Positions 42,837 through 50,846 of a DNA stretch of 64,000 nucleotides are shown piece after piece; position 1 is the stretch's first letter; each line of letters starts with the position of its first letter. Origin of the DNA: Paucibacter aquatile (GTDB lineage: Bacteria > Pseudomonadota > Gammaproteobacteria > Burkholderiales > Burkholderiaceae_C). The stretch covers positions 3,224,001 through 3,288,000 of the forward strand of contig NZ_POSP01000003.1 in assembly GCF_002885975.1 (NCBI RefSeq), written 5' to 3'. Below the pieces are notes generated by a model, which saw only the letters and a list, made by a program, of their open reading frames with translations, made no database searches and was not told the DNA's origin. The translations under genes and the position numbers were made by a program.

Positions 42837-43480
42837 TCATGCTGCAATTGACGGCCAATACCGGCCCGGAGGAGTGCTGCTTGGGTGTTCGCAAAGCGCT
42901 GGTCCGCCTGACCGAGGAGGCGCAGAAAGAACGTGTGCGTATCGAGGTCCTGGAACAAGTGCCCAGTGCAATCGGCGGCAACCTGCGCTCGGTGCTTGTG
43001 GCCTTGGAAGGTGCGCAAGCCCGTGCATTGGCGGCGCAATGGTGCGGCACCCTCCAATGGGTGATCGCCAGCCCCTATCGGCCTGCGCACAAACGCAAGA
43101 ACTGGTTCATTGGCGCTGAAGTCTATGAGGATGAGGTCGCCGACGCGCTGGGCCAGGTCTTGCGGGATCAAGACCTGTGCTTCGAAACTCTGCGCGCGAG
43201 TGGCCCCGGCGGGCAACACATCAACAAGACCGATTCGGCGGTTCGCTTGACCCACTTGCCGACTGGCCTGAGCGTGAAGGTCCAAACCGAGCGCAGCCAG
43301 CATGCCAACAAGCGCTTGGCCCGAGCCTTGCTAAGCCACAAGCTGGCCGAAAAGGCCAGTGCCGCAGAGCGCAACGCTCGTCAGCAGCGTTGGAGCCAGC
43401 ATCACGGTGTCGAGCGTGGCAATGCGAGCCGAGTGTTCAGAGGGGAGGGGTTTGTGGATGTAGGCGGCGACCTGCGATAG
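42833..43480 (+). CDS. prfH: Peptide chain release factor H-like protein
   Basis: 215 aa; ATG 42833 has GGGGAG eight bases upstream and overlaps the rtcB stop in ATGA (a GTG three codons upstream and an ATG at 42839 are alternatives). The peptidyl-tRNA hydrolysis motif GGQ is Gly126-Gln128 in 'RASGPGGQHINKTDSAVRLTH'. Domain 2 of true release factors, with its stop-codon-reading tripeptide, is missing, as in all PrfH. PrfH releases the peptide from ribosomes damaged in the decoding centre, opening the nick for RtcB repair. No toxin gene is visible nearby, so the trigger is unknown. Confidence 0.94.
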   Translation: MIMLQLTANTGPEECCLGVRKALVRLTEEAQKERVRIEVLEQVPSAIGGNLRSVLVALEGAQARALAAQWCGTLQWVIASPYRPAHKRKNWFIGAEVYEDEVADALGQVLRDQDLCFETLRASGPGGQHINKTDSAVRLTHLPTGLSVKVQTERSQHANKRLARALLSHKLAEKASAAERNARQQRWSQHHGVERGNASRVFRGEGFVDVGGDLR

Positions 43481-43609
43481 CGCGCAGGATGCACGTTCTG
43501 CATCGCGGCCTGCGCTTGGGCCAAGGTCGCTGAGGGGAGCGAGGGGTAGGTGTGACCCGCGCGCCTTCCCCCGAGTCTTGACCCGCGAGCCCCCCCGGTC
43601 AGACCCAGC

Positions 43610-44224
43610 TCAACGCCAGGAGCCGCCTCCGCCCAGGACTTTGCCGATCACCAGCAGGGGCACGCCCACCAGCAGCAGGACGCCGTCGCCAGCCACCGTG
43701 ACGGGGGATTTCAGCAGCTTCCCGGCGCTGCGGTCCGCCACATCCTTGCCCCACACCGAGATGTTGTAGGTGTTGTGCAGGGGGGTGATTTCGTCGGCGG
43801 GCACGGGGACGGGCGCGTAGCGTTTGCCGACGAAGGACAGCTGGATCTGGCTATCGGGCTTCAAGCCGATGCGCGCGCCTTCTTTTTCATCCTCGGCATT
43901 GCGCAAGACGACCGAGAGCCCGATGGTGCAGCGCACCGTCTGGTCGGGCTCGTACTTGCAGTCGCTGTTCTGTGACCACAGCATGCGGGCGGCCAGCCGG
44001 CTGCGGATCAGCTCCGCCAGCCCCGGAATCTCCTGGAACACATCGTGGTACTGCTTGCCGATGAACACCACATGCTTCTGATCTTTGGCAATCAGCACCG
44101 AGGACACCGATTCGTTGTAGTGCGGCGCCTGGTCCGGACGCCAGAGCTTGCGTGTCATGCAGCCGGACAGCAGGGTCAGGGAGAGAAGCAGGGCGGTGGT
44201 CTTTTGGAAGCGGCTGGATCGCAT
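43610..44224 (-). CDS. Hypothetical lipoprotein, full-length copy
   Basis: 204 aa. Signal peptide 'SRFQKTTALLLSLTLLSGCMT' with lipobox LLSGC. The mature protein contains 'KLWRPDQAPHYNESVSSVLIA', 'IPGLAELIRSRLAARMLW' and the C-terminal 'LLKSPVTVAGDGVLLLVGVPLLVIGKVLGGGG', a hydrophobic helix followed by a Gly-rich tail that could sit in or beneath a membrane. I recognise no family. A truncated copy of its C-terminal half is at 35774-36034. It lies with opposite orientation to prfH, 129 bases away. Confidence 0.75.
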   Translation of the reverse strand: MRSSRFQKTTALLLSLTLLSGCMTRKLWRPDQAPHYNESVSSVLIAKDQKHVVFIGKQYHDVFQEIPGLAELIRSRLAARMLWSQNSDCKYEPDQTVRCTIGLSVVLRNAEDEKEGARIGLKPDSQIQLSFVGKRYAPVPVPADEITPLHNTYNISVWGKDVADRSAGKLLKSPVTVAGDGVLLLVGVPLLVIGKVLGGGGSWR

Positions 44225-44538
44225 GGAAAAAAGGGGTTCGCGACTCGACGGAAAAAGGGCTGGGCAGCCTGAAGCAGCCGCCGGCCTGGCCGACTCGGGA
44301 GATTCCCCAGGGCCAAGGGATTCTGCGCAGGGCAAGTTGCTGATCCGTGTGGTCCACTTCGCGGCGGCGGCGGGCGCGATGGAAGTCCTGCAGCGTCCCT
44401 TGTGATAACGGTGAGACGCATGGATGCATCGGGGCCAGCTGAAAGCCTGGCGCCAGGGAGATTGCAGTCCAGCGGTTTTGGCGCTGAGCTCGTCGCTGTG
44501 ATCGGCGTGCAGGAGACAAGGCAAGAGGTGACTTCGAC
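44225..44538. other. Gene-free divergent promoter region
   Basis: 314 bases between two divergent lipoprotein genes. It must contain at least two promoters. I saw no strong repeats, hairpins or RNA gene. Confidence 0.5.
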
Positions 44539-46092
44539 ATGAAAAAGTTGGGTGGCATTCAGCGCTGGCGGAGCACGGGTGCGGCACTGTGTATCTCGGG
44601 CGCTGTGCTCGGCTGTGGCGGGGGCGGAGGTTCTGGCGGCGGTGGAAGTTCGAGCGGCACGGTGGAAGCGACGGCGAAGATCAGTGCCGTTGCCTGGTCT
44701 GCGAGTGCCCTGAACGTGGAGCGCGATGTCTTTGCCACGGAATCGAGCTTGCCGAGCAAGGTCGCCCTGTCGCTGCGAAATACCGGGGGAAGCTACTGGT
44801 ACAAGTACAGCTACGACAAGGCCTTTGCTGACGTCAGTCATTCTCATCGGACGGCCGATGAGGGCCTGGATTTCAGTGTTGGGTTTCCTTTGTTCCCGGC
44901 CCGAGCAGTCGGTAGCTATTCCGATACCTTGTCGGTCCTTCTTTGCTACGACGCGAACTGCAATCGCGAGGTGCCCGGCGGGCCTTTCAATCTGCCGATG
45001 CGCCTGGATGTCGGTTATTTCGCGGTCGCGGAAGCTGATGTCGAGCCCTTGCAGCCGGCGCAGACCACGGTACTGACTCACGATGTGCTCGGCGCGGCCT
45101 ACAGCGCTGCGCTGGATGCGGTGGTCACCGTCTCGGCCCGCCCGACCGCGACTTTGCGGCTGCACGATCTGCGCAGCGGCCAGGTGCGCACGGTGCCTTT
45201 GGCGGTTCCGCCGACTTCTTTGTCGCTGAGCGCGGACGGCCTTCGCGCTGCCGTTGGCCATGATGCCGCCGTGACGCTTCTCGATCTGCAGGCCGATAGC
45301 CCGGAGCCTGCGCGACGCTTTGATGTGCCTCTTGCGGTGGGCTCGCTGGTCCTGGCCGGAGATCGGGTGGTGGCCATGGGTTCAGTCAGCAACAACTCCA
45401 ACCCCATCTATTGGCTGGACACCAAGACCGGGCTTGCGAGCCGCTTCGACGCAGCGTTCGGTGGATTTGGGATCTACGGCACCGCCGCCTCTGCGCTGCA
45501 TCCCAGCGGGGATCGGCTGTATATGGCCGATCTTGGCGTGTCACCCGATGATGTGTGGCGCATGGACCTTTCTGGCGATGCGGCGACCGGCAAGGCACGC
45601 AATTCGCGCTATCACGGCGAGCACCGCTTCTGTGGGCGCCTGGCCGTCGCGCCCAACGGGCTTCGCATCTACACGGCGTGCGGGACCGTCTTGAGCAGCT
45701 CGCCGAACTGGACCGACGATCTGGTGTATGCGGGAAGCATGAAGCTGTCTGCCACGGACACATGGGGCAATAGCGATTACAGGGCCGCAGCCTTGAATGT
45801 TGCCCCGGACAACGCCAGCATCGCCTTGCTGGAAGAGCACTGGCAAAACTGCCGCCCTTTGACCGGACATTTGAGCAAGTGCTACACCCGCTTGGCTGTC
45901 TACGACGCGACCACGCTGGAGCGGCGCAGCCTGAAGGGCCTGGCCCCGTATGTGCGCAACCGCGACCGCCTGCAGCAATGGGGCCGCCACCTCATGCATC
46001 GTTCAGACGGCAGCCTGCTCCTGCTGGCGGAAGTTCGCACCCAGAATGAAGCTACGCCCACCTGGTTGCTGCACCGCGTGAGCAAGCCCTGA
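44539..46092 (+). CDS. Lipoprotein with beta-propeller-like (WD40/YVTN-type) domain
   Basis: 517 aa. Signal peptide ends in lipobox VLGC, followed by a long Gly/Ser linker (GGGGGSGGGGSSSG). Residues 40-165 form an Ig-like or adhesion-like beta domain. From about residue 175 on there are repeated beta units such as 'VVTVSARPTATLRLHDLRSG', 'SLSADGLRAAVGHDAAVTLLDL' and 'LHPSGDRLYMADLGVSPDDVWRMDL', typical of seven-bladed YVTN/WD40-like propellers. Surface-exposed or periplasmic; function unknown. It is transcribed towards the BlaI-M56 pair but separated by a 220-base gap that holds a putative operator. Confidence 0.72.
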   Translation: MKKLGGIQRWRSTGAALCISGAVLGCGGGGGSGGGGSSSGTVEATAKISAVAWSASALNVERDVFATESSLPSKVALSLRNTGGSYWYKYSYDKAFADVSHSHRTADEGLDFSVGFPLFPARAVGSYSDTLSVLLCYDANCNREVPGGPFNLPMRLDVGYFAVAEADVEPLQPAQTTVLTHDVLGAAYSAALDAVVTVSARPTATLRLHDLRSGQVRTVPLAVPPTSLSLSADGLRAAVGHDAAVTLLDLQADSPEPARRFDVPLAVGSLVLAGDRVVAMGSVSNNSNPIYWLDTKTGLASRFDAAFGGFGIYGTAASALHPSGDRLYMADLGVSPDDVWRMDLSGDAATGKARNSRYHGEHRFCGRLAVAPNGLRIYTACGTVLSSSPNWTDDLVYAGSMKLSATDTWGNSDYRAAALNVAPDNASIALLEEHWQNCRPLTGHLSKCYTRLAVYDATTLERRSLKGLAPYVRNRDRLQQWGRHLMHRSDGSLLLLAEVRTQNEATPTWLLHRVSKP

Positions 46093-46220
46093 GCGCATTC
46101 CCGCAGCGCGGGAGATCCCTGCGCGCCTGCCGTGAGGCAGTGCTGGCTTGAGCTGAATCGAAACGATCGATCAGAGGCGCCTGCCTCGCGGGCTCCGGGT
46201 TTCCACCCCCTTGCCTTGAA

Positions 46221-46263
46221 CGACAACAAGCGTAAACATTGCTTCCGTTAACACTTGTTGTCG
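46221..46263. promoter_or_regulatory. Perfect inverted repeat, candidate BlaI-type operator
   Basis: CGACAACAAG (46221-46230) and CTTGTTGTCG (46254-46263) are exact reverse complements, 23 bases apart. The spacer contains a second near-palindrome (GTAAAC/GTTAAC). It ends about 48 bases before the BlaI-family start, where repressors of this family bind in order to silence their own operon. Confidence 0.7.
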
Positions 46264-46311
46264 ATTGCGGTCGAGAGGCCGCGAAGTACAGAAAAGGTAA
46301 GGGGCCAGACG

Positions 46312-46788
46312 ATGGGATCGATCTCCGACGCGGAAAGCCGCATCCTGCAAGTGCTGTGGGCGCAGCCCGGTCTGCAGCCTTTGGCGGCCGAGGACATTGC
46401 CGCTGCGCTGGCGGCCCAGGCGGCCGAGGCGCCGGGTGAGGCCAGCGAGTGGCAGCTGGGCACGGTGAAGACCCTGCTGAACCGCTTGCTCAACAAGGGG
46501 GCGATCAGCGCCGAGCGGGACGGGCGGCGCTACCTTTACCGCCCCGTGCTGGAGCAGCAGGCCTGGGAGGGGCAGGAGTCGCTGGGTTTGCTCGACCGGC
46601 TGTTCCGCGGCCGGCTTTCGCCGCTGGTGGCGCATTTTTCGGCCCAGCGGCAGCTGAGCCCCGAGGACGTGCAGGCCTTGCGCGAACTGCTGGACCAGCA
46701 GCCGCCAACGGTCGCACCCACACCCGGCGCCAAGGCCAAGCCAGCGAACGCTCGGACAGCGGCCAAACGGCGAGGGGGTGTGCGATGA
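46312..46788 (+). CDS. BlaI/MecI-family transcriptional repressor
   Basis: 158 aa from MGSISDAESR. The winged-helix is 'GSISDAESRILQVLWAQPGLQPLAAEDIAAAL' (short: AESRILQVLW) and 'LGTVKTLLNRLLNKGAISAERDGRRYLYRPV' (short: TVKTLLNRLLNKG, GRRYLYRPV), as in BlaI and MecI. In the classical system the protein is cleaved by the M56 peptidase after signal binding, freeing the operon. A cleavage site cannot be located by eye. The stop overlaps the next gene's start in ATGA, so repressor and peptidase are co-translated. Confidence 0.92.
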   Translation: MGSISDAESRILQVLWAQPGLQPLAAEDIAAALAAQAAEAPGEASEWQLGTVKTLLNRLLNKGAISAERDGRRYLYRPVLEQQAWEGQESLGLLDRLFRGRLSPLVAHFSAQRQLSPEDVQALRELLDQQPPTVAPTPGAKAKPANARTAAKRRGGVR

Positions 46789-48062
46789 ACAGCCTCGTTA
46801 TCTCTGTGCTGGGCGATGTCGATGCCGGGTCGGCCTTGGCCCTGCTGGGCCGGGTGAGCCTGGGCTTCAGTCTGGGCTTGCTTGGGGTGCTGCTCTTGCG
46901 CCGGCCGCTGCTTGCGTGGCTGGGCGCGCAGGGCCAGTACAGCCTCTGGGCCTTGCCGCCGCTGATGGCGCTGGCGCTGGCGGCTGCGCCTGCCCTGGCG
47001 GCTCAGGCCAGCGGGGCCGAGGCCCTGCAGCTGCCGGCGGTGGTGATGGTGCTGCAGGCCTGGCGCGAGCCTGCGCGGGGCCTGTGGCAGGCGGCCGTGC
47101 AAGCCTGGCTGGCGGGCAGCCTGCCGGTCGCCGCGCCCGCCTTGCTGCTGGCTTGGGCCGTGGGCGTGCTGGGCCTGGGCCTGTGGGCTGGCGTGCAGCA
47201 CCGGGTCTACCGGCGCCGGCTGCGGCCCGGCCCGGGCCTGTGGTGGGCGCCGGCGGGCAGCAGCCCGGCCTTGCTCGGCTGCTGGCGGCCGCGCCTGGTG
47301 CTGCCGCAGGACTTTGCCCAACGCTTCAGCGCCGAGGAACGAGAGCTGGTGCTGGCCCATGAGCGGGGCCACGCCGCCCGCCACGACAACGCGTTGCGTG
47401 CGCTGGCCTGGGCCCTGGCGGCGCTGCAATGGTTCAACCCCCTGGTCTGGCTGGCCTTGCCTCGCCTGCGCCAGGACCAGGAACTGGCCTGCGATGCGCA
47501 GGTCTTGGCCAGGCGCCCCGAGGCCTGGCCGGTGTATGCCCAGGCCTTGCTCAAGGCCCAGGGCCTGTCTTCGGCAGTACCGCCTCTTGCCACGGCTTGG
47601 CAATCCACCCATCCCTTGATTGAAAGAATCGCCATGTTGAAGAAGATGAACCGTCTGAGCCTTGCCTCATCCACATCCTCACCCGCCTCCCACCTGCGTC
47701 GTCACGGCGGTCTGGCCCTGGCTTTGAGCCTGGCCGTGGCCAGCCTGGGCGTGTCGGCGGCGTTGTCGACAGGCGGCCAGACCGAGGCCCAGCCGGACAC
47801 GGCGGCCAAGCCGGAGAGCGCCAAAACCTACTGCCACCAGATGGCGCGCCCGGAGATCCCCGAGCTGAACATCCGCGGCGAGTTCATCCTGACGGCGCGC
47901 TTCAGCATCGATGCCTCGAACCAGGTGAAGGTGCTCAGCTTGCAAGGCGACGAGCGCCTGCAGCCTGCCGTGCGCCGCGCCATCGAGTCCTACCAATGCA
48001 GCACGGGCAAGCACAAGAAGCGGGTGGAGGCCATGCAGGAGTTCCGCTTCCGCTTCGATTGA
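46785..48062 (+). CDS. M56-family metallopeptidase (BlaR1-like) with TonB-like C-terminal domain
   Basis: 425 aa from ATG 46785, which overlaps the BlaI stop. Four hydrophobic segments lie in the first 150 residues. Zinc motif HExxH is His192-Glu193-x-x-His196 in 'LAHERGHAARHD', with the third ligand candidate Glu in 'DQELACDAQVLA'. In place of the penicillin-binding sensor of BlaR1, the C-terminal segment (residues 330-425, 'IPELNIRGEFILTARFSIDASNQVKVLSLQGDERLQPAVRRAIESYQC' region, short: LTARFSIDAS, LQPAVRRAI) looks like the TonB energy-transducer C-terminal fold. The signal sensed is therefore probably not a beta-lactam. Confidence 0.85.
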   Translation: MNSLVISVLGDVDAGSALALLGRVSLGFSLGLLGVLLLRRPLLAWLGAQGQYSLWALPPLMALALAAAPALAAQASGAEALQLPAVVMVLQAWREPARGLWQAAVQAWLAGSLPVAAPALLLAWAVGVLGLGLWAGVQHRVYRRRLRPGPGLWWAPAGSSPALLGCWRPRLVLPQDFAQRFSAEERELVLAHERGHAARHDNALRALAWALAALQWFNPLVWLALPRLRQDQELACDAQVLARRPEAWPVYAQALLKAQGLSSAVPPLATAWQSTHPLIERIAMLKKMNRLSLASSTSSPASHLRRHGGLALALSLAVASLGVSAALSTGGQTEAQPDTAAKPESAKTYCHQMARPEIPELNIRGEFILTARFSIDASNQVKVLSLQGDERLQPAVRRAIESYQCSTGKHKKRVEAMQEFRFRFD

Positions 48063-48142
48063 TTCGCGGCGGGGGCCGGCGAGCTGCGGCCGGCGACCAG
48101 CGGCCCGCCGTGGCTGGCCCCTTTCGCTACAGTCACCCCACC

Positions 48143-48898
48143 ATGTGCAATCTCTACAACGTCAGCCCCAAGGAAGAGGTCGAGCGGCATTTCCGTGTGG
48201 TCGTGAAAGCCGGCGGGGCGGGCGAAGAGGCCTACCCGCAGGCGCCCGTGGGCCCGTTCGGGCGCGGCTTGTTCATCCGGGCTGGCAGCACCGCTGCGAG
48301 CGATGAACCCGGCCGCGAGGCCGTGATCGGCCAATGGGGCATGGTGCCGCCGCGCTCCAAACAGCCGCGGCCGGCGGGGCGGGCGATTCTGACGAACAAC
48401 GCGCGGATCGAATCGGTGGCCGAGCGGCCCACGTATCGCGAGGCCTGGCTCAGCGGCCGGCGCTGTTTGATCCCGGCGCAGAGCTACCAGGAACCCAACT
48501 GGGAGACCGGCCGCAACATCTGGTGGCCGCTGCGCCGCGCCGATGGCCTGCCCTGGGCGCTGGCCGGCATCTGGTCGGAGTGGCAGCACCCCGAGACGGG
48601 CGAGCTCATCCCCAACTACTCGATGCTGACGCTCAATTGCGACGCACACCCGCTGCTCAATCGCCTGCACAAGCCCGACCCGGCCCTGCCGCCGGACGCG
48701 CAGGACAAGCGCGCCGTGATGACGATACGGCCCGAGGACTGGCAGGCTTGGTTGCGCGGCTCGGTCAGCGAGGCGCAGGCCTTGCTGGCGGCCGAGCGCC
48801 TGCCGGCGCCGGAGGCGTTTGATCTGGGCCCGGCCGAACAGACCGACGCGCTACTGGCGCGCTTGCGCCAAGGGCCGCCGCAGGGCAGCCTGTTCTGA
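48143..48898 (+). CDS. SOS-response-associated (SRAP/YedK-HMCES) protein
   Basis: 251 aa from MCNLYNVSPK. The catalytic Cys2 is present, as are 'NNARIESV' and the Glu in 'AQSYQEPNW', with His in 'LNRLHKPDP', which together form the DNA-protein-crosslink active site. The classical MCGRY start is MCNLY here and the central motif P-x-x-G-F/Y-x-E-W reads 'AQSYQEPNW', so it belongs to a divergent branch. SRAP proteins form a protective thiazolidine link to abasic sites in single-stranded DNA. It follows the M56 gene after 80 bases and may have its own promoter. Confidence 0.86.
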   Translation: MCNLYNVSPKEEVERHFRVVVKAGGAGEEAYPQAPVGPFGRGLFIRAGSTAASDEPGREAVIGQWGMVPPRSKQPRPAGRAILTNNARIESVAERPTYREAWLSGRRCLIPAQSYQEPNWETGRNIWWPLRRADGLPWALAGIWSEWQHPETGELIPNYSMLTLNCDAHPLLNRLHKPDPALPPDAQDKRAVMTIRPEDWQAWLRGSVSEAQALLAAERLPAPEAFDLGPAEQTDALLARLRQGPPQGSLF

Positions 48899-48910
48899 GC
48901 AGGACAAGGC

Positions 48911-49531
48911 TCAAGCCTCGTCCGCCCCCTCATCCTTGAGCCAGCCGATGCGCCCCTGGCCCGACTCCTGCAGCCGCGCCAGCAGCGGCGCCACAGCAGG
49001 CACAGGCAATGCAAAGCGGAACTCGACCTGGCTGCCATGCTGCACGCCCAGCAGCTCGGCGCCGGCGCCTTCGATCTCGCGGCGCAGCAGGCCCTCAAAC
49101 GCATAGGGCACGGTGCAGCGCAGGGTGTGCAGGGCGACGCGTGGCACTTTCTCGGCCTGCAGCAGGGCCTGGGCCACGCTGTCGGTGTAGGCGCGCACCA
49201 GGCCGCCGGCGCCGAGCTTGGTGCCGCCCCAGTAGCGCACCACGGTGGCCAGCACGCCTTCCAGATCCTGGTGGCGCATCACCTCCAGCATGGGCCGCCC
49301 GGCCGTGCCGCTGGGCTCGCCATCGTCCACCGCCGCCGACTGGCCGCCGGCCAGCAGGGCCCAGCACACATGTACAGCCGTGGGGTGCTGCGCGCGAAGT
49401 TCCTGCACTCGCGCCAGCGCCGCCTCGCGCCCGCTGCAGGGCTCGACGCAGCCGATGAAGCGGCTCTTCTTGATGATCAGCTCGCTGTGGACGGCCTGGG
49501 CGATGGAGAAGCTCGAAGCAGGAGAGGACAT
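48911..49531 (-). CDS. YigZ / IMPACT-family protein
   Basis: 206 aa. The N-terminal YigZ domain is complete: 'SELIIKKSRFIGCVEP', 'VHVCWALLAGGQSAAVDDGEPSGTAGRPML' (short: DDGEPSGTAGRPML) and 'VVRYWGGTKLGAGGLVRAY' are all family landmarks. The C-terminal 'VPYAFEGLLRREIEGAGAELLG' forms the RRF-like ferredoxin fold. Bacterial YigZ is related to IMPACT, a translation-linked protein in eukaryotes; its role in bacteria is not settled. It converges with the SRAP gene, leaving a 12-base gap. Confidence 0.93.
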   Translation of the reverse strand: MSSPASSFSIAQAVHSELIIKKSRFIGCVEPCSGREAALARVQELRAQHPTAVHVCWALLAGGQSAAVDDGEPSGTAGRPMLEVMRHQDLEGVLATVVRYWGGTKLGAGGLVRAYTDSVAQALLQAEKVPRVALHTLRCTVPYAFEGLLRREIEGAGAELLGVQHGSQVEFRFALPVPAVAPLLARLQESGQGRIGWLKDEGADEA

Positions 49532-49577
49532 GGGCGCGATTGTCCCCGAGCACCCACAGCCAGTCCGGGCGCGCGGC

Positions 49578-50750
49578 TCAGAAAGGCTGATGCCAGGCCA
49601 GGCTCACTTCGCGCGCCCGGGCACCGGCGCCGGGCCGGTCACCACCCAGGGCCATCTGCCAGTGCGTGCCCTGAAGGCGCAGGCTGAGGCGGCGTTCGTG
49701 CGTGGCCCAGTGCAGGCCCCAGCGTTGCAGGCCCAGGCTCTGGCTCCAGCCTTCGTTGGCCGCGGTCCAGTCCATGCCCAGCTCGGGCAGCAGCGGGCCG
49801 TAGCCCTGCAGCCGGATCAGGCGCAGCTGGGCGCGGCCCCAGTCGGTCTCGCCCTGGGCCTGCAGGGTCCAGCGCTGGCGCGCCTGCTGGCGGTAGGCGG
49901 TCTGGCTGTAGCGGCCGCTGAGCATGGGTTTGTAGATCAGGTAGCCGTCTTCGTCATAACTTTGGGTTTGCGTGGAGAGCTGCAGCCATTCCTGCGGCAT
50001 CTGGCGCCAGCGCAGCTGGCCCAGGTTCTCGCCTCGCAGGGAGAGGCACCAGGGAAGGGCCCCCGCCTGACACCAGCCCAGCTCCGCCTGGGCCAGCAGG
50101 CCCCAGCCCTGGCGCGGGTGATCCTGCTGGAAGGGAAAGCGCAGCGTGTCCTGCACGCGCAGGCCTTGCAGATCGAAGGCATAGCTTTGTGAAGACGTCT
50201 GGTAACGGGCCGTGCCGTGGATCTCGGTCTCGCGCAGGCGGCGCAGCTGCAGGGCTTGCAGCTCCAGCTGACCCTGCCAGCCCTGGCTGCCCAGACCGGC
50301 TTCGCCCCAACGCCGCGCCAGGGCCAGCCCGAGGCCCGAGAAGCCGCGGTAGCTGAGGTCGACGCGGTAGTCCTGATCTTGGCCGGGCTTGCGGCGTTCG
50401 ATCAGGCCCTGGGCCAGCTGCAGGCCCGAGGCGCCGGCCACGATGCTGGCGCTCTGGCGGCCCAGGGCGCTCAAGCGCCAGGGGCCTTGGTCCCAGGCCA
50501 GGCGGACCTCGTTCTCCTCGTACGCGAGGTTGTCACCCGCGCGGGGCTGCAGCGCGGGCGCGCCTTCGCGGCCCATCTGGCTGAGGCGGGTGGCATCGTT
50601 GAAGCGCTCGCTGCTGAGGCTGAGGCTCAGGCCGGCGCTCGAGCCCTGGGCAAGTGCGGCACTGCTGGCCAGCAAGAGCCAGGCGGCCCGCCAGGCGCGG
50701 TTCAGGGTGAGAGGTGCTGAGCGAGCGGTGAAGGGGAGTGGAGCGGGCAT
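49578..50750 (-). CDS. Hypothetical outer-membrane-like beta protein
   Basis: 390 aa from MPAPLPFTARSA, with AGGAAG ten bases upstream. A signal peptide ends near 'SSAALAQGSS'. The mature protein is rich in alternating polar/hydrophobic strands and aromatic belts: 'ENEVRLAWDQGPWRLSALGR', 'YRVDLSYRGFSGLGLALARRWG' and 'WQGQLELQALQLRRLRETEI'. The last strand, 'EVSLAWHQPF', ends with Phe, the C-terminal signature of many outer-membrane beta-barrels. Together these suggest an outer-membrane protein of 16-22 strands, function unknown. It lies downstream of the large lipoprotein, behind a terminator. Confidence 0.65.
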   Translation of the reverse strand: MPAPLPFTARSAPLTLNRAWRAAWLLLASSAALAQGSSAGLSLSLSSERFNDATRLSQMGREGAPALQPRAGDNLAYEENEVRLAWDQGPWRLSALGRQSASIVAGASGLQLAQGLIERRKPGQDQDYRVDLSYRGFSGLGLALARRWGEAGLGSQGWQGQLELQALQLRRLRETEIHGTARYQTSSQSYAFDLQGLRVQDTLRFPFQQDHPRQGWGLLAQAELGWCQAGALPWCLSLRGENLGQLRWRQMPQEWLQLSTQTQSYDEDGYLIYKPMLSGRYSQTAYRQQARQRWTLQAQGETDWGRAQLRLIRLQGYGPLLPELGMDWTAANEGWSQSLGLQRWGLHWATHERRLSLRLQGTHWQMALGGDRPGAGARAREVSLAWHQPF

Positions 50751-50770
50751 GTGGCTGCTTCCTGGGCGCA

Positions 50771-50799
50771 CAAAAGAACACGGGGGCATGATGCCCCCG
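50771..50799 (-). terminator. Rho-independent terminator after the large lipoprotein
   Basis: Nine-base arms CGGGGGCAT/ATGCCCCCG flanking a single G (50781-50799) on the plus strand; on the minus strand it is followed by TGTTCTTTTGTG. It sits 48 bases after the lipoprotein stop and 21 bases before the start of the beta-protein gene. Confidence 0.85.
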
Positions 50800-50846
50800 T
50801 TGTGGCGGGGCGCAGCCAGGGCTGGCCCCAAGGTGGTGGTTCAGGC

